64,000 nt of DNA from Macrococcoides psychrotolerans (GCF_038095555.1 NZ_CP124591.1:1674001-1738000), one strand, 5' to 3'; shown: positions 50,058 through 58,805, counted from the stretch's first letter. The notes: generated from the sequence alone by a model not told the origin. Program-made: numbers and translations.

Positions 50058-50533
50058 GTCATCACTCCATTAAATTCATATTCATAATAATAATAGCTAT
50101 CATCTATACTCGTACATATAAAGTCTAACGTCTCAAGTAAACGCTGAGATGCTGTATTATCGATTAGTGCCGATGCTTTAATCGTCAGTTTGTCATGATG
50201 TTGTGTTAAATGCGCTATAAGACAGCTTATCGCTTCATAAGCATAGCCGTTACGTCTATAGTTACAGCGTATGTGGTAGCCGATTTCTATCTCATGATGC
50301 CAGCTCGGTGGTCCACTGAGGGAGATTTCACCAATGAAAGTATCCTCCAGCTTCAATAACCACGTCCCATAACCGATACGTCCTGGCATCATATGCTGTT
50401 TGTAAACTTCTTGAATATATTTGCTGTCGTACTTATATTTCGACAGCACCTCTTCTAAATTTTGTGCACATAAAGCATCAATTATCAACCGCTCAGTCTG
50501 TAATTGATAACTGATTGTCATAGCACTGTTCAT
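50048..50533 (-). CDS. GNAT family N-acetyltransferase (RimJ/RimL-like)
   Basis: A 161-residue acetyltransferase of the RimJ type. It opens with the family element LQTERLIIDAL. IGEISLSG forms beta4, and IGYHIRCNYRRNGYAYEAISCL holds the CoA-binding loop (RRNGYA in place of the usual RGxGxA). NTASQRLLETLDF follows. The acceptor, protein N-terminus or small amine, is unknown. AGGTG lies about five bases before the ATG at 50533. It leads the operon with the monooxygenase. Confidence 0.85.
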   Translation of the reverse strand: MNSAMTISYQLQTERLIIDALCAQNLEEVLSKYKYDSKYIQEVYKQHMMPGRIGYGTWLLKLEDTFIGEISLSGPPSWHHEIEIGYHIRCNYRRNGYAYEAISCLIAHLTQHHDKLTIKASALIDNTASQRLLETLDFICTSIDDSYYYYEYEFNGVMTCV

Positions 50534-50637
50534 ACGCTCACCTGATTCTCATAATATAATTTCATTATACATCATCCATTATATAAATGCTTTTTTGAGC
50601 AAAGAGACACGTCGCCAGAAATGGAATCTGACGACGT

Positions 50638-50784
50638 TTAAGTTACTGCACTTACTTTAACATGTGCAATCGTGTGAATCAGTAAGAATAAAAAGGCAGT
50701 GAAGTATGGAATTAAATAGAGTAATTTAAAGAAAATATACTTCCACAGTAAATCTTCAGTTAATAAGTTGATCAATAACTCCAT
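50638..50784 (-). CDS. Small membrane protein, 48 residues
   Basis: A short gene with AAGGGGTG about six bases before its ATG. The product begins MELLINLLTEDLLWKYIFFK and is hydrophobic for most of its length (LLYLIPYFTAFLFLLIHTIA), ending HVKVSAVT. One long or two short membrane helices are likely. No family recognised. It lies upstream of the GNAT gene on the same strand, separated by about 100 bases. Confidence 0.55.
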   Translation of the reverse strand: MELLINLLTEDLLWKYIFFKLLYLIPYFTAFLFLLIHTIAHVKVSAVT

Positions 50785-50850
50785 CACTTCACCCCTTCTT
50801 TATATTAGTATAGATAGAATATCATCATTTGGTTGAAAGGTGATAGTTAT

Positions 50851-50926
50851 GTTATCGGCGAGTGGCCGATAACGGGACATTCGACCTCATTTTTGTACGC
50901 GAGTGGCCGATAATGGGACATTCGAG
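50851..50926 (+). repeat. Second tandem repeat with 41-bp period
   Basis: GCGAGTGGCCGATAA followed by GGGACATTCGA occurs at 50859 and again 41 bases later. The first copy is part of a hairpin GTTATCGGC-GAGTG-GCCGATAAC; in the second copy the left arm is lost. Between the copies lies CCTCATTTTTGTAC. Confidence 0.8.
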
Positions 50927-50956
50927 TTCTCCTCAAACACTCACTCAATATAAAGA

Positions 50957-50984
50957 AACGTGCGATCACCTAAGATCGCACGTT
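50957..50984 (-). terminator. Terminator of cadA
   Basis: Perfect 11-bp stem AACGTGCGATC with complement and six-base loop, just after the cadA stop. The T-run on the minus strand is short and interrupted (TTCTTT). Confidence 0.7.
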
Positions 50985-50988
50985 CTTC

Positions 50989-53052
50989 TTATTTTCTTTT
51001 TAACAATCTCAAACTATTCAGTGTCACTAATATCGTTGCACCCATATCCGCGAATATTGCGATCCATAATGTGAGCCATCCTGGAATCACGAGTAGTATC
51101 GCAAGTAGCTTTAAGCCAAGTGCGAACGTGATATTCTGCTTAATAATCTTCAATGTACGTTTGCTCAGTTGAATCACACGGGGTAAATCGTCAAGATTAT
51201 CTTTCATAAATGCAATGTCCGCTGTTTCTAATGCGGTATCTGTTGCGGCCCCGCCCATCGAGAAACCGACGTCAGCTTGAGCGAGTGCGGGCGCATCGTT
51301 AACACCATCTCCAACCATCGCAACACGTCCATGTTGCTGATAATCTTTAATGATATCCAGTTTATCTTCAGGCAATAATCCCGCATGTACTTGTGTTAAT
51401 CCGATTTCTTTGCCAATTGTTTCAGCAACTGACTTATGATCCCCTGTTAACATGACAGTATCAATGTTCATTTGTTCAAGGGTACGAATGACTGATTCTG
51501 CTTCTTCTCTCAGTGTATCTTTAATAAAGAACACACTGTAAATTCGATTGACTGTTCCAAAGAGCACCATCGTTGCACCTGTTTCATGCATGTTTTCTAT
51601 TTCTTTTTGTGCATCATCAGATAAATCAAAGAAAGAACGTTGCCCAATTCGGTATTCAACACCATCGAATACGCCTTTTACACCTTTAGCAGTAACCACT
51701 TCATAATCGGTTACAGGAACGAGCGTGCGCATTTCAAGCGAGTCAACGACGGCACGGCTGAGTGGGTGTCCAGCCTCTTTTTCAAGTGTATAGATAATGT
51801 CATTCTTCTGATCTGCTTCAAAATCTCTTCTTGATACAACAGCAGGTGTTCCTTTCGTCAAAGTTCCTGTCTTATCGAAAGCAACGGTGCTAATATGTCC
51901 AGCGTTCTCGAGATGCACGCCACCTTTAATGAGCATTCCTTCTTTCGCTGCGCGTCCAATCGCTGTTACGATTGCTACTGGCGTGGATATTACAAGTGCA
52001 CAAGGACATCCAACAACAAGCACTGACAACCCTTGATATAAGTAGTGATTAAAATCGCCTCCAAAGAGCGGTGGTACCACAATAACCATTAATGCAATCA
52101 GCATAATAATCGGAGTGTAATATTTCGCAAATCTATCGACGAACTTCTGGGTCGGCGCTTTCTCGCTCTGCGCTTCTTCTACAAGATGAATCATCTGTGC
52201 AAGTTTCGTCTCATCACTTCGTTTAGTTACGCGGACTGTCAACTGACCGGATTCATTCAGCGTACCTGAATACACAGTGTCTCCCTCCTGCTTATGTACA
52301 GGAATACTTTCTCCAGTGATGCTCGCCTGATTAATATTACTTTGTCCATCGGTTACAACACCGTCTACTGGTATCTTCTTACCAGGCAGTACTTTGACGA
52401 TATCACCAGGCATAATGCTGTCTACATCCACTTCAATAAACTTACCTTCACGTGCTATAAGCGCAACGTCTGGCGAGATATCAATAAGCGAAGCGATACC
52501 TGCACGGGATTTCTCCATCGCGTACCCTTCTAACGCTTCACTTATCGCAAAGAGTACAACAACCATCGCACCTTCTTGTAATTCACCAATTAGCGCTGCA
52601 CCAATGATAGCAACCGTCATCAGTACATTCATATCAAAGTTCAATTTAAATAGACCTTTTACTCCTTCAATAAATAGATGGTAACCCCCAACCAATATTG
52701 CAATGATGAACACAACACGCGTTACTGTATGATCCTCACCAAAGTTCAGACTACATAGCATCCCAATCAAAAATATAATTGCCGATAATATAAACGGTAT
52801 ATTCTCTCTCTTCTTATAGAAAGGAACTTTGTTAACACGTTTAATATGGGCCGGTCTCACTTTGATGTTATCGAATTTACCTGCCGCTTCTAACGCCTCA
52901 ATGGATGCATCTCCAGTAACTTCAAGCTTGGCCGCACCAAAGTTTAAAGTGACATCCTCTACACCTGGAATTGCCTTCACGTTATCCTGAAATTTCGCTG
53001 CACAATTTGTACATGACAAACCTTCTAAGCGATACACTTCTTTATTCTTCAT
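50989..53052 (-). CDS. cadA: Cadmium/zinc-exporting P1B-type ATPase
   Basis: A 687-residue heavy-metal exporter. One N-terminal HMA domain (GLSCTNCAAKF, Cys14 and Cys17), then eight membrane helices. The transport motif is GCPCALVIS, phosphorylation DKTGTLTKG, and hinge GDGVNDAPALAQADVG. The late ADMGATILV Asp is diagnostic for Zn/Cd/Pb subtype (P1B-2). The ATG at 53052 has GAGGACG upstream inside the end of cadC, so the pair is translationally coupled. The ArsR-type regulator upstream and the operators at its promoter indicate metal-inducible expression. Confidence 0.93.
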   Translation of the reverse strand: MKNKEVYRLEGLSCTNCAAKFQDNVKAIPGVEDVTLNFGAAKLEVTGDASIEALEAAGKFDNIKVRPAHIKRVNKVPFYKKRENIPFILSAIIFLIGMLCSLNFGEDHTVTRVVFIIAILVGGYHLFIEGVKGLFKLNFDMNVLMTVAIIGAALIGELQEGAMVVVLFAISEALEGYAMEKSRAGIASLIDISPDVALIAREGKFIEVDVDSIMPGDIVKVLPGKKIPVDGVVTDGQSNINQASITGESIPVHKQEGDTVYSGTLNESGQLTVRVTKRSDETKLAQMIHLVEEAQSEKAPTQKFVDRFAKYYTPIIMLIALMVIVVPPLFGGDFNHYLYQGLSVLVVGCPCALVISTPVAIVTAIGRAAKEGMLIKGGVHLENAGHISTVAFDKTGTLTKGTPAVVSRRDFEADQKNDIIYTLEKEAGHPLSRAVVDSLEMRTLVPVTDYEVVTAKGVKGVFDGVEYRIGQRSFFDLSDDAQKEIENMHETGATMVLFGTVNRIYSVFFIKDTLREEAESVIRTLEQMNIDTVMLTGDHKSVAETIGKEIGLTQVHAGLLPEDKLDIIKDYQQHGRVAMVGDGVNDAPALAQADVGFSMGGAATDTALETADIAFMKDNLDDLPRVIQLSKRTLKIIKQNITFALGLKLLAILLVIPGWLTLWIAIFADMGATILVTLNSLRLLKRK

Positions 53053-53404
53053 CGTCCTCATCTCCATGTGCTAACGCTGTTCTTATCAACGTCTTAATAT
53101 GATCATCTTTCAGTTCATAAAATGCATTCTTACCCTTTTTTTCGACGCTTACAATATGTGATTTAAGCAAATATCTGAGATGATGACTCGTCGTAGCGAC
53201 AGTCGCGCCGATAATATTTGCCAGATCACACACGCATAACTTCTCTTCAAGCAGCAAACTATAGCAGATTGACAAACGATTCTTATCAGCTAATGCCTTA
53301 TAAATCGAAAGCATTGGCACTAAGTCAACAACCTCCATATTCGCTTTTACACGTGATACTTTATGTTCATCAAATAAGTAAACATCACACATATCATTAC
53401 TCAC
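53042..53404 (-). CDS. cadC: CadC/ArsR-family metal-responsive repressor
   Basis: A 120-residue winged-helix repressor that leaves DNA on binding Cd, Pb or Zn. The alpha-3N metal site is present: Cys57 and Cys59 in EEKLCVCDLAN, and Cys6 in the N-terminal arm. The plasmid pI258 CadC has a second arm Cys where this protein has Leu10, a position reported as non-essential. The recognition helix is TVATTSHHLRYLLK. C-terminal AHGDEDDEE replaces the usual His/Lys tail. Start is GTG at 53404 with GAGGTGG upstream. It overlaps cadA. Confidence 0.92.
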   Translation of the reverse strand: MSNDMCDVYLFDEHKVSRVKANMEVVDLVPMLSIYKALADKNRLSICYSLLLEEKLCVCDLANIIGATVATTSHHLRYLLKSHIVSVEKKGKNAFYELKDDHIKTLIRTALAHGDEDDEE

Positions 53405-53415
53405 ACATCCACCTC

Positions 53416-53435
53416 ATTCAAATATATATTTGAAT
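53416..53435. promoter_or_regulatory. Putative CadC operator 1
   Basis: ATTCAAATATATATTTGAAT is a perfect 20-bp palindrome with TCAAA/TTTGA arms as in known cadO sites, placed just downstream of the predicted cadC -10. Confidence 0.7.
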
Positions 53436-53437
53436 AT

Positions 53438-53466
53438 ATTATATAACAAACATAACATTCAAACAA
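53438..53466 (-). promoter_or_regulatory. Predicted cadCA promoter
   Basis: Minus-strand TTGTTT (53466-53461), 17-base spacer, TATAAT (53443-53438). Confidence 0.6.
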
Positions 53467-53485
53467 TGATTTGAATGTTATGTTT
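53448..53485. promoter_or_regulatory. Putative CadC operator 2, 16-bp inverted repeat
   Basis: A perfect 16-base inverted repeat (AAACATAACATTCAAA and complement, spacer CAATGA) overlaps the -35 of cadCA. The inner CATTCAAA/TTTGAATG arms resemble operator 1. Confidence 0.6.
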
Positions 53486-53548
53486 ATATCTTTTTACTAC
53501 GGGAATCTTATTGATGAACAAATAATAAATAAGGGAGTTTTATCCATA

Positions 53549-53779
53549 ATGGAATCAAGTAGTAATTATTTAAAGATTGAGATTAAGCTGGACAACAATG
53601 AAACGGTTTATCATTACGAATTCTTCTCAACAGATGAGAAGATTGCGTACAATAACTTCATCACAAAATGTGACCGTAACGAAACAGGTTTCCTTCCAAT
53701 CAATGACGGGGAACATAATAGTGCAATCAATCTAAATAAAATCGTCAAAATTACTCCGCTTGAAAGAACGAATATTTAA
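53549..53779 (+). CDS. Hypothetical small protein, 76 residues
   Basis: A small acidic, beta-rich cytoplasmic protein (MESSSNYLKIEIKLDNNETV, then NLNKIVKITPLERTNI). The start at 53549 follows AAGGGAG at a rather long distance of eleven to twelve bases; the frame extends up to 53471 but runs through the inverted repeat there. No family recognised. It is divergent from cadC and ends at a strong bidirectional hairpin. Confidence 0.6.
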   Translation: MESSSNYLKIEIKLDNNETVYHYEFFSTDEKIAYNNFITKCDRNETGFLPINDGEHNSAINLNKIVKITPLERTNI

Positions 53780-53780
53780 A

Positions 53781-53818
53781 TAGTAAAAAGCACCTGACAC
53801 GTCAGGTGCTTTTTACTA
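53781..53818. terminator. Bidirectional terminator
   Basis: 18-base arms (core AAAAAGCACCTGAC/GTCAGGTGCTTTTT) with a two-base loop between convergent genes. Confidence 0.9.
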
Positions 53819-53819
53819 T

Positions 53820-54464
53820 TTAATATTTATCTTCATCCATAATTTTCTCCAAATAACTATCTACCAGTTTGCCGTGTTTATTAATACGCACTGCACATAC
53901 GTGCTCATAGTTCCCCGCACCTGTATCGATGTTGAGTATATTACGTTTCTTATCATACTCCGGCTTACCACTTTCTGTCGGCGTATGTCCTATCACCTGC
54001 AGCTTATGCATATGCTTCAACTTTCCACGGTAGCGCAGTACACACCAACTGCTCTCTGTGCTAAACTTTCTAAAGTTCAGCCAGTTTACGCCGGCATGTG
54101 ATACATACAGTACCTCATTTTCATAATAAAGCGGTAAACGATGCATCCACTCAATATCCCTGTCGAATTTTTTCAATGGATAATGTGTGAGCGTCCTTCT
54201 GTAGTTTTCTTTCATCTCTGACTTTGGTGTATGCTGCATCATATACTGTACCATCTTATATTCATGGTTCCCTTTAATACACACCGTATCCGGATACATA
54301 TTGCACAGCTTTCTAATATAATAGACTACATCTCTCGAATTGCAGCCTTTATTAATATAGTCTCCGACAAAGATAAGCTGTTCTTCGCCTTTTTTCCAGT
54401 GCTTCATGATTTTCTTCAAGGTAAAGAAACAACCGTGTACATCTCCAACAATAAAATAATTCAT
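53820..54464 (-). CDS. Metallophosphoesterase (PP1/PP2A-like serine/threonine phosphatase family)
   Basis: A 214-residue calcineurin-type phosphoesterase. The metal motifs are all visible: GDVHGCFFTL, FVGDYINKG, IKGNHEYKM, YVSHAGVN, and VIGHTPTESGKP followed by NIDTGAG. Relatives dephosphorylate proteins, Ap4A or RNA 5' ends. I placed the start at 54464 (MNYFIVGDVHG) because GGGGATGG lies upstream, while the earlier ATG at 54479 has none. Transcribed alone. Confidence 0.87.
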   Translation of the reverse strand: MNYFIVGDVHGCFFTLKKIMKHWKKGEEQLIFVGDYINKGCNSRDVVYYIRKLCNMYPDTVCIKGNHEYKMVQYMMQHTPKSEMKENYRRTLTHYPLKKFDRDIEWMHRLPLYYENEVLYVSHAGVNWLNFRKFSTESSWCVLRYRGKLKHMHKLQVIGHTPTESGKPEYDKKRNILNIDTGAGNYEHVCAVRINKHGKLVDSYLEKIMDEDKY

Positions 54465-54629
54465 CTTTGCCATCCCCATAATAAAAAGATTAGTAGTTAC
54501 TGATTATAATTCAATCGCCGAAAAATCTAAAGAAAATATTGAAATAAATAGAAATAAATTATGAAACCCCTTACAATTTTCTTTCCGATTTTGATACAAT
54601 TGGAATTGAATAAACAAAGAAGGATGTGA

Positions 54630-56177
54630 ATGATTATGAGAAAAAGTATCGTATCTGCAAGCTATCTGCAATTCTTTTCTAAGAAAAATCAAACACCAGG
54701 GTATACGAAAGTTCAACTGATTGGTTTAATGCTCGGTCCATTGTTATTCCTCTTATTTAATTTTCTTATCCAGTTAGAAGGTTTAACACCTGCTGCACGC
54801 TTTGTCCTTGCCTCAACACTGTGGATTGCAACGTGGTGGATTACTGAACCGATTCCAATTCCAATAACCTCACTTTTACCACTTGTCTTGTTTCCGATGG
54901 GTCAGATTATGGACGGTAACAAAGTCGCGGCAAACTATGGTAATGATATTATCTTCTTATTCCTGGGAGGTTTTATTTTAGCGATTGCTATGGAGAAATG
55001 GAATCTGCATACGAGGCTCGCGCTGAATATTATCAATAAAATCGGGACAACAACTTCTAAAATCATACTTGGATTTATGATGGCAACGGGCGTAATGAGT
55101 ATGTTCGTCTCTAACACCGCAGCGGTTATGATCATGATACCGATTGGACTAGCATTGATCAAAGAAGCCGAAGTGCTCAGTCAGAATAATGCATCAGAAT
55201 CATTACAGAAGTTCGAGAAGACACTTGTGCTCGCAATCGGCTATGCAGGTACGATAGGTGGACTGGGGACATTGATTGGAACACCGCCACTTATTTTGCT
55301 TACGGGTCAGATGAAAGCAATATTCGGATATGAAGTCAGCTTCGGACAATGGATGCTCGTTGGTGTCCCTTCAGTTATCGTCCTCTTATTACTTACGTGG
55401 GCATATTTAAACTATGTAGCGTTTAAGACAGATATGACAGAATTACCAGGAGGTCAAGCGGTCATTGAACGTGAACTGAACAAGTTAGGAAAGATTACAC
55501 GAGAAGAAATTATCATCTTATGTATCTTCTTGTTTGCAGCATTCTTATGGATTATTAGAGGGTTCGTATTCGTGAATATCCCTGCCCTCAAAATGATTCA
55601 GGATGGTTCAATTGCAATGTTCATATCGATATTATTATTCTTAATTCCGACAAAACGCCAGCAAGGCCGCATCGTTGACTGGTCGATTGCAAAGGAAATC
55701 CCATGGGGTGTGCTGCTATTGTTTGGTGGAGGATTAGCGCTAGCAAATGCAATTACCACAAGTAAACTCGATGCGTGGCTGAGCAATCAGCTGATTTTGC
55801 TAAAAGGATTACCGATTATCCTGATCATCACGATCACTGTCTTATTCGTACTGTTCTTAACCGAAATCACATCAAATACAGCAACTGCAACAATGATTTT
55901 GCCATTACTTGCTGCACTTGCAATATCAATAGATGTACATCCACTCGCATTAATGGTCCCAGCTGCGATGGGTGCGAACTGTGCATTTATGTTACCAGTA
56001 GGTACACCTCCAAATGCTATCGTGTTTGGAACAGGTAAAGTGACGATTCGAGAGATGGCAACTACCGGTTTCTGGTTAAACCTAATCAGCTGTGTCATTA
56101 TCGTTATTGCTGTGATGGTATTGCTGCCAATCGTCTTCGGCTTCGATATTACACCATTTCCAGCTTCATTAAAATAA
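54630..56177 (+). CDS. sdcS: Sodium/dicarboxylate symporter SdcS (SLC13/DASS family)
   Basis: A 515-residue transporter importing succinate, fumarate and malate with sodium. It closely follows S. aureus SdcS in its wording, for example GNDIIFLFLGGFILAIAMEK and VSNTAAVMIMIPIGLALIKE. The two SNT signatures (SMFVSNTAAV; TEITSNTATAT) and TPPNAIVFGTG form sodium and substrate sites. About 11-12 membrane segments. AAGGATG precedes the ATG by six bases. Single gene with strong terminator. Confidence 0.93.
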   Translation: MIMRKSIVSASYLQFFSKKNQTPGYTKVQLIGLMLGPLLFLLFNFLIQLEGLTPAARFVLASTLWIATWWITEPIPIPITSLLPLVLFPMGQIMDGNKVAANYGNDIIFLFLGGFILAIAMEKWNLHTRLALNIINKIGTTTSKIILGFMMATGVMSMFVSNTAAVMIMIPIGLALIKEAEVLSQNNASESLQKFEKTLVLAIGYAGTIGGLGTLIGTPPLILLTGQMKAIFGYEVSFGQWMLVGVPSVIVLLLLTWAYLNYVAFKTDMTELPGGQAVIERELNKLGKITREEIIILCIFLFAAFLWIIRGFVFVNIPALKMIQDGSIAMFISILLFLIPTKRQQGRIVDWSIAKEIPWGVLLLFGGGLALANAITTSKLDAWLSNQLILLKGLPIILIITITVLFVLFLTEITSNTATATMILPLLAALAISIDVHPLALMVPAAMGANCAFMLPVGTPPNAIVFGTGKVTIREMATTGFWLNLISCVIIVIAVMVLLPIVFGFDITPFPASLK

Positions 56178-56203
56178 GGAACGGAAGCAATTCCGTTCCT
56201 TAT
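56174..56203 (+). terminator. Terminator of sdcS
   Basis: 13-bp perfect stem (ATAAGGAACGGAA) with GCAA tetraloop and T6; overlaps the sdcS stop codon. Confidence 0.9.
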
Positions 56204-56214
56204 TTTTTATTCTT

Positions 56215-56538
56215 CTATTGAATAGACTTACTTGAGAAACTATCAGGATATTCTGTAATTCTATGAAGTAACGGAAAGAAGATGATCAATAAAACAAGAG
56301 AAACGATATATAACGTAAGTAATACATACGAATGCAGATGAAATAGATTAACTGCCATCATTATTATTAAATTTACTACAAAAAGATGCAGATAAATCTT
56401 AGCAATCTGTTTCTCAGATATATAATGAGTATGCGCACATTTTGGACACGGCACTTTAACATTGGTAAAGAGCTGCCATGATGCTTTAAACATATCCTCA
56501 TACCGATAAGGATAATTGCACTTCTTACATCGATTCAA
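56215..56538 (-). CDS. TIGR04104-type CXXC zinc-finger membrane protein
   Basis: A 107-residue protein with an N-terminal zinc ribbon, CKKCNYPYRY and, about 20 residues later, VPCPKCAHTHYIS, the spacing that defines the TIGR04104 family. Two membrane helices follow (about residues 49-66 and 70-90). It starts with TTG at 56538, preceded by GGGAG about six bases away. Function unknown; common in staphylococci and bacilli. Confidence 0.83.
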   Translation of the reverse strand: MNRCKKCNYPYRYEDMFKASWQLFTNVKVPCPKCAHTHYISEKQIAKIYLHLFVVNLIIMMAVNLFHLHSYVLLTLYIVSLVLLIIFFPLLHRITEYPDSFSSKSIQ

Positions 56539-56671
56539 ATCAATCTCCCTCTCTACTTACTAGCTGTTGTATTATATCTAATTTTTTACAATAAATAAAG
56601 ATAGATGTATATTGTAATTTATATCTTTATCATGTACTCTATTGCTATCAAATATTAAAGAAGGTTTCTAA

Positions 56672-57988
56672 GTGAAAAAGAAAAAAAGTAATCCATATCT
56701 CGTGATTATCAGTTCGTTCATCATCTTCTTAGCTATCGGGACATTGCTGCTGGCACTTCCGATAGCACAAAGACAGCCAACATCATTTATTGACTGTCTG
56801 TTTATTGCAACCAGTGCATTTACGGTGACAGGACTTGCAACGATAGATATTACAGCAAATTTCAATACATTTGGTCATATTATCATTATGATCCTTGTAC
56901 AGGCTGGCGGACTCGGGATCATCACATTAGCGATGATCGTCTTTATCATGCTTGGTCGTAAGGTAGGACTGAAAAGCCGTTCATTGGCTACGGAAGCTTT
57001 GAACCAGCAAAACTTAGGCGGCATATTACGTCTTGTTCTTACACTGTTACTGATCAGTCTTCTATTCGAGTCAATCGGCGCTGTACTGCTGGCACTTGAA
57101 TGGGTCCCTTTGCTCGGGATTAGACGTGGATTATTCAATAGTTTCTTTACTGCAGTAAGCGCATTTAACAATGCCGGATTTGCACTTCACAGTGATAATC
57201 TCGTGCAATATCAGACAAATCCTTTAACTAACTTTATTATCACTACATTGATCATTCTTGGAGGATTAGGATTTACTGTTATTCTTGATCTCTACCAGAA
57301 AAAAAAGTTTAGTCATCTTAGGCTGCATACGAAAATCATGATATTCGGCACAATCATTATTAATGCGTTCGCGACACTGTCCATCTATTTACTTGAAATG
57401 AATAATCTTAAGACGCTCGGTGGCCATAATACGTTCGATCAGTTTCAGATGGCTTACTTCCAGGCTATTACGACAAGAACAGCAGGATTTAATACTATAG
57501 ATATTGGTGCACTACAAACACCGACCATCTTACTGATGATGCTATTCATGTTTATCGGAGGCGGATCGACATCAACTGCCGGCGGGATTAAGTTGACGAC
57601 AGCTGTCGTTATCTTCTTCGGGACAATCAGTTATATTAAACAACGTGAACAAATCAATTTATTCAAAAGAGCCATCGATACTAAAAATCTTTTTAAAAGC
57701 TTTGCAATTGTCGTATTGAGCTCTACCTTTATATTTATCATCACTTTGGCGCTTGTTATCGCAGAGCCTGATCTGCCATTCCTTGCAGTAATGTTCGAAG
57801 TCATATCAGCATTCGGCACAGTCGGATTGACGATGGGCATCACAGCGAAACTCTCTGTTATCGGAAAGCTGCTCATTATTCTGATGATGATGATTGGTAA
57901 GATCGGTGTATTAACCATCGTGCTGACATTCTCTAAACCACAGAAAGCGCTCTATACGTATCCGAAAGAAGATGTACTGACGGGGTAG
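56672..57988 (+). CDS. TrkH/KtrB-type potassium transporter subunit
   Basis: A 438-residue KtrB/KtrD-like potassium channel subunit with four M1-P-M2 repeats. The four filter regions are visible: SAFTVTGLAT, SAFNNAGFAL, TRTAGFNTID and SAFGTVGLTMG. FIGGGSTSTAGGIKL is the gating-loop area of M2C. The start is GTG at 56672 with AAGAAGG upstream. It needs a cytosolic RCK partner (KtrA/KtrC), which is not in this window, as is usual in staphylococci. Confidence 0.93.
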   Translation: MKKKKSNPYLVIISSFIIFLAIGTLLLALPIAQRQPTSFIDCLFIATSAFTVTGLATIDITANFNTFGHIIIMILVQAGGLGIITLAMIVFIMLGRKVGLKSRSLATEALNQQNLGGILRLVLTLLLISLLFESIGAVLLALEWVPLLGIRRGLFNSFFTAVSAFNNAGFALHSDNLVQYQTNPLTNFIITTLIILGGLGFTVILDLYQKKKFSHLRLHTKIMIFGTIIINAFATLSIYLLEMNNLKTLGGHNTFDQFQMAYFQAITTRTAGFNTIDIGALQTPTILLMMLFMFIGGGSTSTAGGIKLTTAVVIFFGTISYIKQREQINLFKRAIDTKNLFKSFAIVVLSSTFIFIITLALVIAEPDLPFLAVMFEVISAFGTVGLTMGITAKLSVIGKLLIILMMMIGKIGVLTIVLTFSKPQKALYTYPKEDVLTG

Positions 57989-58009
57989 ATAATATTATAA
58001 ATTTGCATC

Positions 58010-58045
58010 AAAAAAGAGAAGAACTTCAAAATTCTTCTCTTTTTT
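58010..58045. terminator. Bidirectional terminator
   Basis: 14-bp stem AAAAAAGAGAAGAA with complement and eight-base loop, between convergent genes. Confidence 0.88.
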
Positions 58046-58056
58046 AACATTAAAAA

Positions 58057-58239
58057 TTAATCTTCAATATTTTTCTTAATTCTTATTAAATCTTCTTCTG
58101 ACACTTTAAACGTTACCTCTCCAGTTTCAAGATCAACTTCTGCCAGTACTTCGGCTGTTCGAGGAAACAACCCCTTCGTTAGTTTTAACTTCAGTGGAAT
58201 TGAGGCATTATTGGTCATCGTCTTAAATATCTTTTTCAT
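58057..58239 (-). CDS. Small hypothetical protein, 60 residues
   Basis: A charged soluble protein starting MKKIFKTMTNNASIPLKLKL and containing an acidic strand AEVLAEVDLETGEVTFKV. The start at 58239 follows TAGGAGAGG; it overlaps the preceding membrane-protein gene by 17 bases. No family recognised. Likely co-translated with that gene. Confidence 0.65.
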   Translation of the reverse strand: MKKIFKTMTNNASIPLKLKLTKGLFPRTAEVLAEVDLETGEVTFKVSEEDLIRIKKNIED

Positions 58240-58537
58240 AAGAATGTCCTCTCCTAACAATGATTTTTCTGATTAGTAGTATTGGCGCAATGATAAAAGC
58301 ACCCACCTGCACTAAAGAACGAATCGGTTTTATCTTGAGTGCAAATGCACTGGCATCAAGAGCGATAAAAGGATAGCTAAAGAACGCAACGATAAAGTAG
58401 AGTGTTAAGATTATCAACGGAAATCGCCATACATCGGCAGAATATAGTGTACCCATAACATAAAAGTATAGCGCCAAGAAGGCAATGCTTAAAATAATAG
58501 CAAGAATATGATATACAATATTCTCTTTCAATATCAA
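58223..58537 (-). CDS. Hypothetical membrane protein, about 104 residues
   Basis: Three hydrophobic segments (about residues 9-29, 38-58 and 73-90) and a basic end (RKIIVRRGHSYEKDI). The start is a TTG: 58537 or, with better distance to AAAGGG, 58531. No family recognised. It forms a two-gene unit with the 60-residue protein, ending at the shared terminator with the potassium transporter gene. Confidence 0.65.
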   Translation of the reverse strand: MILKENIVYHILAIILSIAFLALYFYVMGTLYSADVWRFPLIILTLYFIVAFFSYPFIALDASAFALKIKPIRSLVQVGAFIIAPILLIRKIIVRRGHSYEKDI

Positions 58538-58604
58538 TCATCCCTTTCTCATTTATTTTAACAGATGTATAATTATAGTAAAATATAGGGAAAGGAGAGA
58601 TATT

Positions 58605-58805
58605 ATGAAAAAATCTCAAAAATCATTTATCATGCTTGTCATCATTCTGGCTATCGTGAATATCATCTTAATCCTTATGGACTATGAGATACGTGGTATC
58701 ATCAGCTGGGCTTCTATGGCAATCATTCTACTTGTAGCTTTCACCTTAAATATGCGAAGATTTATGCGCAATGAACCTGACCAAGATAAAGTGGCTCATA
58801 AATAA
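58605..58805 (+). CDS. Small hypothetical membrane protein, 66 residues
   Basis: Two membrane helices (about residues 8-26 and 30-48) between basic ends (MKKSQKSF and MRRFMRNEPDQDKVAHK). AAAGGAG is seven bases before the ATG. Divergent from the 58223 gene. No family recognised; such two-helix proteins are frequent in staphylococci. Confidence 0.7.
   Translation: MKKSQKSFIMLVIILAIVNIILILMDYEIRGIISWASMAIILLVAFTLNMRRFMRNEPDQDKVAHK

Noticed and set aside
56875..57171. Reverse open frame within the potassium transporter gene
   Set aside because: It is the antisense shadow of conserved transporter motifs and has no start signals.
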